The notes under the pieces are model-generated. The model was not told the origin of the DNA, did no database searches, and saw nothing but the letters and a program-made list of their open reading frames with translations. From assembly GCA_001931875.2 (NCBI GenBank), contig MSJH02000693.1, positions 1-64,000 on the forward strand: a stretch of DNA of 64,000 nucleotides, read 5' to 3'. The position numbers were made by a program, and so were the translations under genes. Source of the stretch: Byssochlamys sp. IMV 00236. Its lineage: Eukaryota; Ascomycota; Eurotiomycetes; Eurotiales; Thermoascaceae. Numbering within the stretch: the stretch's first letter is position 1; each line of letters starts with the position of its first letter. Shown piece after piece: positions 33,814 through 45,430 of this stretch.

Positions 33814-36800
33814 GTTGGGTGAATAAACAACGACATGGACAAACTACGGTGTAAATCTGTACGATTCCCCCGGAATAGTACGTACTTCGACTGATTCAAT
33901 CTCCACAGAAAAGGACAACTGAATCGACGCGATGCAAGGCCTGAGAAGAACAAACAGAAGACAAAATCAGCAGAGAAAGAGAAGATCTTCCTACGAAACT
34001 ACAGCTGAATAATCCTTCCGGCCAAACAAGCACGAGTCGTTTTTCCAAAACCACTCGCACGGCTGTGCTCAGTGCTAATCTAAGTAAAGTGGGAGGCCTC
34101 ATCGTGCCAAAATAGCGATCGTATCGACCGAGCACGTCTCCAGGCCATCTGAATGGCTTATCTGCCCATTTGATTGTTGTCGCTCACACAAAAACGGCCC
34201 CCACGAGAAAGAAAATTGGGAGTTGTGGACGAATCGGAGGCGGTGTCTATGCCTTCTGAGCCTCAAGGAGGGGCTCAATACGAGGATCGTCAGATGATGA
34301 GAAGCCGTCGGGGCTACTAAGTCGCTAGATAAGTAGTTGTTGCGGACTCGATAATGAAAATCACCTTTTTGAAAGTTAAGCGAGTTGGCGGGCTTCTGTG
34401 CCCGTGGGTGTTAACATGTGCCAGTTAGTCCACTTGTGATGTTAACAGGTAATTGATCACTGATGGATACAGCCAACACCTAGAAATGAGTGTACCGGAG
34501 GCCATTCTCATGTTCATACTGGATACTATGCACTACGGTCCTTAAGGGCAACTGTCTTCTCTCAAGCCTGACGATATGCCCGCTGCCCATCCGGGTCCTG
34601 ATCAACCAGTAGAGGCTGGTTAGTTAGCAGAGCTGATCTTGTCTTATAAGGAAACAGAGCATTTTAGTTCAACTACAAGTTCTGGCCACTTAATCAACTG
34701 GCGGCCAGGCAACTGCTTTATTAGCAGTCTGCCTGAACAACGTATTCCCTGGATCGGTTGGAGATATTCTGTACGTTCGGTTTTCAAGAGTATGTTGCCA
34801 CGAGCCGCTTGTCTAAACCACCTACAGGCATTAGAGCGAGCTGCGCGGGTCCTTTCAGACAAAATTTGCGGTGGTTGAATCTGGGACCATGATAGCGAAA
34901 CAAGGCTGTCGCATCCATGAGACAATTGGACAGCTGCAGCAAAGGGTGTCCAACAGTATCTTGGCAGAGCTTAATCGAGATCGGATGGCGGATATCCTTG
35001 CGAGAATTTAGAATACCTCGCGAGAAGGCACCCGCGGGGCGGAATTGGGTATATATTGACTCGTCACTCTTGTAGTCACTTCGCTTAAAGCCGACTCTTT
35101 TACATCCTATAAACACCCTTTGGCAAGAGAAGTACGCACAGTTGATATTGATAACATCGTGTCAAACTCACAAAATCAGGAAAGATATGTATATATAAGC
35201 AATCTTGAGAATTTGTACATGCGTGCATGGCTATATAGTTTCCGAGGGACATATCCCAGAAGATTACTTCCTTTGATTTTGTCGTAATGGACTGACCGGT
35301 GATTTGTTACTGTCTCCGGTCGATTATAGAGGAAGTTATAGAGACAGTGGACATAAATCTTTTAAAAGTAGTATAAATGCCGAATACGAACATGGCACTG
35401 AATAGGAAAAATATTGTTGCAAGAACAGGTAATTGTCCTCGTAAGACTTCCTTGAAGGGATGTCTGCTCCGATTTACTAGGCGGAGCAGATATCTGTTAC
35501 AACAAAGAAACGGGTTCTGGAACTCAACAGAGCAAGGAAGTAAGAGTGTGATATGTAAAATGTACTATGTACTATATTAAGCAAAGTATGGGAATCAAGG
35601 GGATCAAGTGGAAACAGTAATCAAAAGACACATGTGTATGTATAGTGGGGGGATATGTCCTAAGAGTACTTTCTCTAGAGCGTCGCTGTGACTGGCTATC
35701 CTCGTTTTCATCGAGTTCTACAACTGAGACGTGTAGAAACACTGTTCCTAGAACCAAGCGTAGATCCGACACAATCGCAGCCAAGACGGATCTCGAACCA
35801 GATCCTCAGCCACCGACGCCTCTTCCTTGTCGCTAGGAGTAAGAGGCTCGGGTCTAGTCGCGACGAAAGAGCTTGTTCTAGACGCGATTGGATACACTTG
35901 TTTTTTTATTCCGATTTATGGTAGAAAATGCGGGAACTTCCTTCATTGGACATAATCCTAATAATAGGTCAATGACATAAAGGCATTTTTCTTCGCATTG
36001 TTGGCAGTGGTAATCATACTCCTGGAATGTGAGAACAGACGAAAACGTGGACCTGGGTCCCACGTGGAAAAGAAATCCGAAAGCGCCCATTCAGAGAAGA
36101 ACAAGGTTTATCCCTGGTTTCAGAGCTAGTGGGTTCTGGAAGTTATTACATAGCAAATTGAAAAACCTTTCCGTTGCTGTGGGCACACGGGCAGAGGCAA
36201 GAAGAGAGCTCGTATTTTGTATACCCTAAGCCTCAATGGAAGTCAATTCCGCCGTTGATCCATCCCCCGGCCAGGGACAAGTTTGGCAGACTATCTCGTG
36301 TTTTCATTGTAGTGTATCCTGCGTAGCGTCCATGATCTTTGAATACCGCTGTGAAATACGGCTCCATCTCGAATGTTCTATGTATCTAGGGATTATTGTT
36401 GCCATGATGCAGTAACCCCTGTGTCCGTGAGCGGTTTTCTGTGCTGCTTGAATCCTGTGTAGACTAGATTTTGGATTAGTCTACTTGAACTAGAGCCCGT
36501 GCAGAACGCCACTGGCAATCATAACGCCATTCCCGCAACAACTGCTGAATTGCAGTAATCAATCAGGATGCGCGCCGGATAAATTTCGGCAGTCACGGCC
36601 AGTCAGAGTCGCGGGACCTGCACTGGCCCCATTTTCGGGCCAGAAGATCATCGTGAGCACGGAAAACGCCGTCGAAGTGGTGGTTGAGTATGCCGGTGTC
36701 GGTCAGTTGATGGTGATGAGATTCAACGATGTTGCGTACGCTCAGATAACATCTATCCCCGGATTCTCCCCATGATATCAGATCGCAGCAACAGGCGGGG

Positions 36801-38325
36801 AACGCGGGGATTCACGCAGACCATCTTATGTCCTCGCTCCAGGATCCAGTGTGAGATACTGCAATTCTGTTGCTCTTTGCTGCTGTGAGCAACCGGTGAG
36901 CAGCGAAGCCCCACGGAAATGGGACGGTCTGCCGATCCATTGCAACACCGAAGTGCGACATTACGCCGACTGGCATCGGGATCCGACCGACGATCCACAA
37001 TATCTCTCATCTCTCGGCCCCTGAACCATACTGTGTTTAGAGAATGGAGTATAATCTGCTGAGATTTTATCAGCCGTACGAGCCGTTTGCATGTAGCGTC
37101 GTCGGTGCCCAATGAGGCTGCATCGTCATCATTTTAGCGCTGTCAACTCACGGCCCATCGATTGTTTTGGATCCCCATGGGGATGCGTTGGCCAGTTAGG
37201 CTAGCATGGAGACTAGAGTAAATGAGATACACAAGCCCGATATATCGTGGGAGATTGACGTCAATTCGACCGGGGATTGAGAGTATTCGCATTCCATGAC
37301 TTCTGTCCGTCTCTGTGCTCTTCAGCTAATGTAGATGTGGCTGCAGTCTCGCTCCGTCTGTATGAAACAAGATGCGATCTTGACCCCATGGCTAAGCTGA
37401 ATGAGCGAGGTGGCACATACAGCATCATAGCCAGCAAGCAGAGACTAGTGTCTCTGCTTTTATTTCTGGCTCTCAGATGTTTAGCAGATTACGATCCTCG
37501 AGGATGCCGAAACAGTTGCCGGAATAATAACACGAGCATGGGGATGATACGTCTCTCTCTGCCCGAAAACACTGTTGATACTAGGCTGCGAGCTGGAGTC
37601 CTCAGTGGACCAGGTGCAGATATCGTATACACCCAATTCAGACCCAGTTAACTCTGTTTTCTTCTGATCATCCATTCCCGTCGTGACCCCTGATGATGGT
37701 GATGACAATGGAAGAGAGGCTGATGGAGCCATGCGTGCATCAACCAGGGCTAGAATCTTATGAAAAGACTGGGAGTAGCTTCGAGAAGCCTCGAGTTGTG
37801 TAAAAATCCCTCCGTGAGTAGAAGGGCGAGTGGTTTAGATCCACCGCAGGACTGTTGGTAGTCTAACCTGCCAAGGCTTGAGAACTGCGCTGTGTGGCAG
37901 ACAAGATTATGGTCTGGTAACTTATAGCCCACATGGCGGGTTAAGTCGAGAAGTAGTAAAGTGCTATCTTCATGATCCCCGCTTGAGATACGTCTGTGGC
38001 CTGGCTAGTGTGCTCGATCCTCGTGGAGAGAGAGAGCCTAGTCTCACCAGAAGAGGAAGGGCCCCGGATCCGGTCACCAGCCACGTCCCCGCGGGTTGGC
38101 CGCAAACATGGCGCCCTTCAATACAAAAGCCCTCTTGTTGCCTGCATTTGGGGAAATGGAAATAGTTCAAGAAACCATCTTTTTTCTATTTTTCCTTTAT
38201 CCAATCCTGCTGTCCCTGGAATATAATCCTTGAGTTTCCACTGGGTCAAGGAAGGACAGCAGTTGGTTGACTACTATATCTAGTCTTTTATTTCCTTTCC
38301 TCCTCTTCAGGAATCAAATACAATC
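33814..38325. other. Large gene-poor region upstream of the sugar transporter
   Basis: About 4.5 kb with no gene I can support. All ORFs are under about 125 codons, overlap on both strands and lack domain signatures. Short coherent stretches (for example GQKIIVSTENAVEVVVEYAG near 36640-36700, plus strand) may be decayed gene pieces but cannot be assigned. The last few hundred bases are the transporter promoter. Confidence 0.4.
38062..38092 (-). promoter_or_regulatory. Two candidate CreA (carbon repression) sites
   Basis: Two hexamers matching the CreA consensus SYGGRG on the minus strand lie at 38062-38067 (CCGGGG) and 38087-38092 (GCGGGG), about 235-265 bp before the start codon of the monosaccharide transporter. 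Paired closely spaced sites are the arrangement usually required for CreA repression. The motif is short, and glucose regulation here is inference. Confidence 0.35.
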
Positions 38326-40086
38326 ATGCCTTTCCTGTTCAAGAAGCCTGACGATGCCACGGGCTCTGCAGCCCCGGCTATTGCCATTGGATTCTTTGTT
38401 GCTTTTGGTGGTGTTCTCTTTGGGTATGTACAGTAGTACATCGGCTAGGTGCTTCTGATACGTGGTTTGAGAACTCTTATTGACTATAATTCAGATATGA
38501 TACTGGTACAATCAGTGGCATCCTGGCCATGAAATACTGGCGGGATCACTTCTCCACTGGGTATATCAATCCCGCAGACGGCCAACCCGACGTCACATCC
38601 CAGCAGTCCTCGATGATTGTGTCTCTCTTGTCGGCCGGTACATTTTTCGGAGCATTGGCGGCTGGTGCGATTGCAGACCGCATTGGACGTCGATTGGCTA
38701 TGATCTTCGAATCCTTCGTCTTCTGCTTTGGTGTCATTCTGCAAGTCTCTGCTACGGCGATTCCCTTGTTTGTGGCAGGCAGGTTCTTCGCTGGTCTAGG
38801 TGTCGGTCTGCTCTCCGCTACCATCCCACTGTATCAGTCGGAGACGTCTCCCAAATGGATTCGAGGAGCTATTGTCGGTTCCTACCAGCTGGCCATCACC
38901 TTGGGTCTCCTCCTCGCCGCCATTGTCAACAACTCCACCAAGGACCGCCAGGACACGGGCTCCTATCGAATCCCCATTGCAGTACAATTCGCCTGGGCTA
39001 TAATCCTTGTCATTGGAATGCTTCTCCTGCCTGAGACCCCTCGGTTCCTGATCAAGCGTGACAGACACGGAGATGCAGCGAAGGCTCTAGCTCGTCTTCG
39101 TCGTACTGACACCGACGATCCTAGTCTCATCCAGGAGTTGACGGAGATCCAGGCAAACCACGAATACGAGATGAGCCTGGGCGCAGCTTCTTGGTCTGAG
39201 ATCCTGTATGGTAGTCTGGGAAAGCGCCTGGCCACTGGTTGCGCTGTTCAAGCTCTGCAGCAGCTTGCTGGTGTGAACTTCATCTGTGAGTATCTCCTTC
39301 TACCCAAGACACTATATATATATATATATATGCATTTACTCATTCCATACACCTAATTTAGTCTACTACGGAACTTCCTTCTTCCAAAATTCTGGGATCC
39401 AGAACGCCTTCGTCGTCACACTCATTACCAACATCATTAACGTTGTCTCGACGTTCCCCGGTCTCCTGATGGTAGAGAGATGGGGTCGTCGCCCCCTTCT
39501 TCTCTTCGGAGCGGTTGGCATGTTTGTTTGCCAGTACATCGTCGCCATTGTGGGCACTACTACGTCCTCCGTTGTCGCGAACAAGGTCCTGATCGCCTTC
39601 GTCTGCGTCTACATTTTTTTCTTCGCCAGCTCCTGGGGTCCTGTCGCTTGGGTGGTCACGGGTGAACTGTTCCCATTGAAGGCTCGTGCCCGCTGCCTCT
39701 CGATCACAACAGCCACCAACTGGCTCCTCAACTGGGCCATTGCCTACGCTACTCCCTACATGGTCAACGATGGCCCCGGCAATGCCAACCTGCAATCAAA
39801 GGTCTTTTTCATCTGGGGTGGCTTCTGTCTGATCTGTGCTATCTTCGTGTACACCTGCATCTACGAGACCAAGGGCCTAACCCTGGAGCAAGTCGATGAG
39901 CTCTACGCCAAGGTCCCCGTGGCTTGGAAGTCGGCTGGCTTCGTGCCCACCGTCAATTACAGCGATGTTCGCGATATCGCAGCCGATCTTAAGGGTGGCA
40001 CTCTGGCTGACCTCGAGACTGGGGCCCAGGAGAAGCGGATGGAGCATGCCGACCATCTGGAGACGGTTGCCAAGTCGGACGAGTAA
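38326..40086 (+). CDS. Monosaccharide (hexose) transporter, MFS sugar porter
   Basis: Predicted plasma-membrane sugar/H+ symporter with 12 TM helices. Three exons (38326-38423, 38495-39285, 39362-40086) give 537 aa. The sugar-porter signatures are complete: GYDTGTISGI in TM1, ADRIGRR in loop 2-3, GRFFAGLGVGLLSATIPLYQ then SETSPKWIRGA, PETPRFL after TM6, QQLAGVNFIFYYGTSFF in TM7, VERWGRRPLL in loop 8-9, and YETKGLTLEQVDELY after TM12. The first splice restores the invariant YDTG motif and the second joins NFI to FYYG, so both are secure. The second intron contains a (TA)n tract. The tail is hydrophilic and charged. It is similar to Aspergillus MST/HXT hexose transporters; affinity class and preferred sugar are not readable from sequence. 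Confidence 0.93.
39312..39331. repeat. (TA)n microsatellite in transporter intron 2
   Basis: About 20 nt of alternating TA inside the intron 39286-39361. Confidence 0.8.
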
Positions 40087-41430
40087 GGCGTTCTCAGTAC
40101 AGATTTTGGATTTCGAGTGTATTATTTTTTTTTTTTTTTTTTTTTNNNNNNNNNNNNNNNNNNNNNNNNNNNNNTTTTTTTGGTTGGGCTGGCGTATGTC
40201 TATTTGCTTTGAGCGTGAGATCATGATAGACCAAGATAGGAGTTATGCTAGAACCTTCCCGTGTTGGAGACATCGGGAGCGCATTTTATTATTACGACGA
40301 CCTATTTCATGGACCTTCTCAACCAAAAAAATGAGTTTTCAGTTAACTGAATTCAAATGACCGTGGCACGAGTACTCCGTAATGTGCTTAAGTGTGCAAG
40401 AAAATGCAGATGACGCACATAATCCGCTCCCCTCCGACGGATGACCGAACCGGATGATGATTCCTGATATACAGAATACAACTGCCCCTATAGTTAGAAC
40501 AGGATCATAGCTCCACCGACAACCTGTATTGTTGGCACACCATCGAAGCTTTAGCTTTGGCGCTCCATGGCCACAGACGGGTGTGGCGGCCACGCAAGGC
40601 TTCTCGACCACCACGTTGTAGGATTGTTGTCTGCTTTCCGGAAACATCGAAGGCAGCAGCATATAAGGTGGATATAAGGTTCGTGAGAAGCATTCCAGAA
40701 CCAAAGAACTCGCAGAGGCTGTGTGAAACATTAGGAGAATCCCCTTGTCTTCTGGTTGACGATCTCACATCACTGGTTCTCGATCATCCGGGTCTGCGGG
40801 CCATCATAATTGAGTTCGTTCTTTTCCTCTCTAGATTTATTTCGCGTTGAATGCCATCATTTCTCGTCCATCTGGGTTGCGGGAAGCGAGAGAGAAGAAT
40901 GAACTCATTGGAGAGACGAAAGCGAGAATGCCAGCTTGTCGTCAGTGGCTGCCCCCACGTGACGCGTACCCGTGGGCTTGTTGGGAGGGAAAAACCCGGT
41001 TCGAGGATGAAGATCGCGATCCGTTTAGGGTCTGATCTCAGATCTCGATTATTAACTATGGTAATGAATAATTGCTCTTCGTCCAGGTAGGAGGTAATAA
41101 TTTATCTTGTATGTGAGCTCCCCGAAACAAGAAAAAGGTTTTGCTTCTATATCACTCTCACCGTTCTTTCTAGAGGTCTGACCTGAAGCCTCGTTATTTG
41201 ACCTCATAGCGACGCCCAATTCTTTTGACAGCGGGCGCTAATCATCGTTAAAGCGCTACTGGTGCTAGTTACTTCTTAGCATAAACTCATTAGTCGTCTG
41301 TCTTGCTTATTCTGCGTTGTCTATCATAACTGGATCTCTCAATTCGATCCGATCCGATTCATATCTGCCATGCGATCATTAAGCGACCGGTCTAGGCGCT
41401 CCTCTTGATGTTCAACAGAAGAAAGATAAA
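40087..41430. other. Intergenic, sugar transporter to lipase gene
   Basis: About 1.3 kb including the transporter 3' UTR, an N-masked poly-T gap and the lipase promoter. A copy of TACGGAGTA is on the minus strand at 40373-40381. No gene recognised. Confidence 0.5.
40129..40180. other. Poly-T tract containing a 29-N assembly gap
   Basis: Seventeen T residues run into 29 N (40146-40174) and then six more T, just after the sugar transporter stop codon. The gap reflects failure to sequence or assemble a homopolymer; real length is unknown. Confidence 0.95.
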
Positions 41431-43533
41431 ATGGAATCCATATCGAAATCGAAATCGAAGCTGCTGTCGAACACGCGCTCCCCGTCTCCTCGTGAAGATA
41501 AGCCCAAGGCGGCGCTCCAGTTCGCGCGCCAGGCAGAGAAGCTTGCAGTCCGACATGGCAGTGATGATGACCTGCATGCGACGGCTGCTGTCGAAGGTAA
41601 ATTCGTCACGCCCCATGATGCGGTGATTGAGACAGCCGAAGGGGGTCGATTACCATCGGTGCCATTGAAGGAAGCGGAGCGGTTGAATGAATTGAGAGAA
41701 AGGGTCGATACTGGCCGGCAGAGGGACTCTGGTTCGGCTGCATCATCTTCATCGTCCTCGTCCCCGTCGCCGCCCCGGGAAGCAAGGGTGTTGTCAACGC
41801 GAACATCGTCGTCTACTTTACTGGCCGAGAAGCGAAACGCGGCAAACAGTCGGCCGGGGGAGTCGCAGGGACGGCTTGATACATGTACTCCGCCGTCGCA
41901 TACGCATCCTCTCTTCCCTCCACTGCCAATTTATGGTCCGCCGTCGTTTCTGCGCAATCTCCAGTGTCAGTCCTTTCGCGTCATCTCGTTCTTTTTGTCA
42001 TTGTCGTTTCTGGGGGTCATTGTGCTAGGGTCGTTGCTGAGCAGTATCCCGACTGGAATCAGGCATACTTGGATGCGATTGAGGGGCCGGAATCCGGATG
42101 AGGAGCGGAAGTTCTATCCGGAGGAGATCCAGAGGGAGCGGGCGAGAAAGGAGGCTGCAGAGCGATGGGAGCGGAGGCTGCGACAGAAGAAGAGTGAGGA
42201 TGATATGGAGACGGGCGAGGAGGATTATCCACCATTGGAAGGAGGGAAGGATCCGCTGATCAGCGACCTCGCGTACTATGCGAGAAGAGTCGGGCTAGAT
42301 GCGGAGAAGTTCAAGGTGCAGACGGAAGATGGGTTCCTCATTAACCTGTGGCATCTTTACGATCCGAAAGAGTATACGCCCCTACCAGAAGAAGAGAGAC
42401 AACATCGCGGCCCAGACGTCTTTCAGGAACAGAATAAAAAAGGAAAACACACCCCGAGGAACTCTTCGAACCGACGATACCCTGTTCTTCTCATCCCCGG
42501 TCTCCTCCAACAAGCGGGTACGTACTGCGCGAACGACGATGACAGTTTGTCTTTTTTCCTTTGCAAGGCGGGATATGATGTGTGGCTAGGCGACAACCGC
42601 TGTGGATTCGAACCGGTGCACACGATGTTGACTTACGCCGATCCCCGAATGTGGGCCTGGAATATCCGTCAGATGGGAGTGCTCGACTTGCCTGCGTTGA
42701 TATCGCGCGTTCTCTACCAGACGGGCTTCGACAAGCTTGGTTTGATCTGTCACTCTCAGGGGACAACAGAGACCCTGGTGGCACTGGCGCGGGACCAGCG
42801 ACCTGAGATCGGTCAGCATATCTCTGTCTTCTGCGCTCTCGCTCCAGCAGCATATGCTGGGCCATTGATCAAGAAAATGTACTTCCGCTTCATGAGGATC
42901 ATCAGCCCTTCAATGTTCCGCCTCTTTTTCGGAATCCACGCGTTCATTCCCTTCATGATGACCATCCATTCAGTCCTCCATCCCCGCATCTACGGCGCCC
43001 TGGGGTACAGGGTTTTCTCTTATCTCTTCGGCTGGACTGATGACCGCTGGGACCGTGGCCTGCGCGATCGCATGTTCCAGTTCTCACCGGTCTATGTCAG
43101 CGCGGAGAGTATGCGGTGGTGGCTCGGCCGGGACTGCTTCGCGAAGCAGAAATGTATCCTTGCGACGAGGGAAGACGCAATTCGCGAAGACCTCGAGGAT
43201 GACAGGTACGCAAACGGTCTCTGTGACGGCGACAGACGTGCCGATGGGGCCTGGTACGGGCCTGGAGTGCCCCCGTTCGCTCTCTGGATCGCAGGATCCG
43301 ATGATCTTGTGGATGGACGTCGTCTGCTACGACGTTTTCGAAACGGTCGGGAGCCACACGTTGACGTTGTCCATGCCAAGATTATCGACGAGTACGAGCA
43401 TCTAGATGTTGTCTGGGCGCTGGATATGATCGAACAGGTGGGGAAGGAGGTCAGAGATGTTCTATGGAAAACGGTACCAGAAGACGTAAAAGCGAGCTGC
43501 CGCATTCCGAGAGGCGTTCAGCCGATGATATGA
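41431..43533 (+). CDS. Membrane-anchored alpha/beta-hydrolase lipase (steryl ester hydrolase, TGL1/YEH type)
   Basis: Predicted lipase of the acid-lipase/steryl-ester-hydrolase family, which mobilises sterol esters at lipid droplets or the cell periphery. A single uninterrupted ORF of 700 aa. The first 165 residues are low-complexity and Ser-rich, followed by one TM segment (FFLSLSFLGVIVLGSLLSSI). The catalytic domain starts near residue 285 with KVQTEDGFLINLWHL and PVLLIPGLLQQAG (oxyanion hole region). The nucleophile elbow is LICHSQGTTE, CxSxG instead of the usual GxSxG. The acid is probably in WIAGSDDLVDGR and the histidine in DEYEHLDVVWALD, so a full triad can be proposed. The start ATG has a good context (AAAATGG); a slightly upstream ATG is in another frame. 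No introns, unlike most neighbours. The substrate is inferred from the family. Confidence 0.85.
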   Translation: MESISKSKSKLLSNTRSPSPREDKPKAALQFARQAEKLAVRHGSDDDLHATAAVEGKFVTPHDAVIETAEGGRLPSVPLKEAERLNELRERVDTGRQRDSGSAASSSSSSSPSPPREARVLSTRTSSSTLLAEKRNAANSRPGESQGRLDTCTPPSHTHPLFPPLPIYGPPSFLRNLQCQSFRVISFFLSLSFLGVIVLGSLLSSIPTGIRHTWMRLRGRNPDEERKFYPEEIQRERARKEAAERWERRLRQKKSEDDMETGEEDYPPLEGGKDPLISDLAYYARRVGLDAEKFKVQTEDGFLINLWHLYDPKEYTPLPEEERQHRGPDVFQEQNKKGKHTPRNSSNRRYPVLLIPGLLQQAGTYCANDDDSLSFFLCKAGYDVWLGDNRCGFEPVHTMLTYADPRMWAWNIRQMGVLDLPALISRVLYQTGFDKLGLICHSQGTTETLVALARDQRPEIGQHISVFCALAPAAYAGPLIKKMYFRFMRIISPSMFRLFFGIHAFIPFMMTIHSVLHPRIYGALGYRVFSYLFGWTDDRWDRGLRDRMFQFSPVYVSAESMRWWLGRDCFAKQKCILATREDAIREDLEDDRYANGLCDGDRRADGAWYGPGVPPFALWIAGSDDLVDGRRLLRRFRNGREPHVDVVHAKIIDEYEHLDVVWALDMIEQVGKEVRDVLWKTVPEDVKASCRIPRGVQPMI

Positions 43534-44185
43534 TACCCCGTTATCTGCGCATTTGTATATAGACATGTTTGGTATAGCTGTGTACTTTTGGATATGATTT
43601 GTATTATGGCATGGCATGACTCCTTGTCATTAGATTGTATGGCTGCATTAATGAGAATATGTATCACAGTGAAAATAGAGTCGATTCAACAATGCTAGAT
43701 CACTTGTAGACGACCGCACAAATCAATTACGTTGGAGTCTTATTCCACTCATAAAACCCCATATCAGAAAGAATGAAACAAGCAACCCCGTTTCTTTTTA
43801 GATTATACCGTGGCTGGCTAAATCTCCGAACCTATCCCGTTGCATACACTTCGGGTTCCACAAACAAACCACGAACACCACCTTTTACCAGAACAGGAAG
43901 TAATTATGATTGACGGGTGACCGTCGAGCATTCTCAAAAAGGAAATTCCTACTAATTCGTTAGTTCAGAGACCAGTTAAACTATGCAGTTTGTAGATCCC
44001 CCTCCGTTTAATTACTTTTCTTTTTTTCTTTTTTTTTTCAGACCGCGCCATCTGTTCGTGCAACAAAGCGAAGCTCAAAAACCCATTTTTAAAAACCCCG
44101 AACAAACAAACAATGAAGACCCAAAACCCCCCACAAAACAACGATTTCCTATAAAATTTCTACTTAGACGGACTCGAGACAGAAA
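43534..44185. other. Intergenic, lipase to NmrA-like gene
   Basis: About 650 bp. It becomes T/C-rich then A-rich just before the NmrA-like start codon (CT-rich then AAACAAACAA), typical of a fungal core promoter and leader. No gene recognised. Confidence 0.5.
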
Positions 44186-45430
44186 ATGCCCAAAAAACTC
44201 CTCGTCATCATCGGCGTAACTGGCAACCAAGGCGGTTCCGTTGCTGCTCGCTTCCTTCAAGACCCCAACTATCGCATCCGCGGCCTAACCCGTAACCCCG
44301 CCTCGCCCACCGCGAAAGCCCTCTCCACTCGAGGCGTCGAGATCGTCCACGCCGACCTGGACGACCGCGAGAGTCTCATCCGTGCCTTTTCCGGAGCGAA
44401 TCTCATCTTCAGCGTCACGAATTACTGGGAGCCGTTCTTCCGCCCGGACAGCAGACGGCGGGCAGCCAGTGCGGGGATCTCATGTCGGCGATACGCATAT
44501 AACGTCGAGTTACGCCAGGGGAAGAACATTGCAGATGCGGCCGCGCGGACGGTAGACAGTTTGGATGACAATGGGTTTATTGCCTCGACGTTGAGTCATG
44601 CGAAGAAATGTAGTGGAGGGAAGTTGAACGAGTTGTATCATTTCGATGCGAAGGCGGATGTGTTTCCGCGGTATGTCAGAGATAAGTATCCGAGGTTGGC
44701 GAGGAAGATGTCGTGTGTGCAGACGGGATTTTTCATGTCGAGTTGGAAGTTGGTCACGGAGTTGTGGTTTGGAAAGGTTGGTATATATCTTTTTTGGCTT
44801 TTCTTTCCTTGCTTATTTATTTACTATACCCCCCAACATGATACCACTTTACAACTAACTTCACACATCATACCAGCTCCCAGATGGAACCATCCAAATG
44901 CGCTTCCCCACATCTCCAGATGCCCCCATCCCTCACCTCGACGTGAACGCCGATACGGGCAACTTCGTCTACGCCATCTCCCAACTCCCACCGGGAAGAA
45001 GCTACATAGCCGCAGGTTCAACGTGCAGCTGGACCGAATACATGCGCCTCTGGAGTAAAATCACCCGCGTCCCCTCGAGCTATAGGCAAGTCAGTCCGGA
45101 AGCTATGATTGACGAGCTGCCTGATAAGGAATACGCGAGGGAATTGGCAGATATGTTTCTTTATTCTTCTGATCCCGGGTATGATGGTGGAGATGGGTCA
45201 TTGTTGGGGGTGGATGAGATTAGAGAGGTTGGTTTTATTTTTTTTTTTTGTCTTTCTTTTCTTGCCAAAGTATTTTTTTTTGTTCGAGTTTGTGGCTGAT
45301 GTGAATTTTTGTTATTGAAAAGGCTGGTATAGATTGTCCGACGACGAGTTTAGAGGAATGGATGAGGAAGCAGGATTGGTCGCCTGTTATTGGAAGGAGG
45401 GAGCGAAAGCAATCTGTCGCTCGGTGTTGA
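44186..45430 (+). CDS. NmrA-like NAD(P)-binding protein
   Basis: Member of the NmrA/atypical short-chain dehydrogenase family: Rossmann-fold proteins that sense NAD(P) or act as isoflavone-reductase-like oxidoreductases. Three exons (44186-44776, 44877-45227, 45323-45430) give 349 aa. The dinucleotide motif GVTGNQGGSVA (GxxGxxG) begins at residue 10, followed by IRGLTRNPASPTAKALSTRG and ADLDDRESLIRAFSGANLIF, the usual second and third strands. FDAKADVFPRYVRDKYP and SCVQTGFFMSSW are characteristic of the fungal NmrA-like group. Introns fall at codon boundaries. The second intron is very T-rich. The classic YxxxK catalytic motif is not evident, so a regulatory or sensor role is possible. Its partner is unknown. 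Confidence 0.85.

Noticed and set aside
40931..41010. Possible tRNA near GGTTCGAGG at 40998
   Set aside because: No acceptor or anticodon stem can be formed around this B-box-like match.
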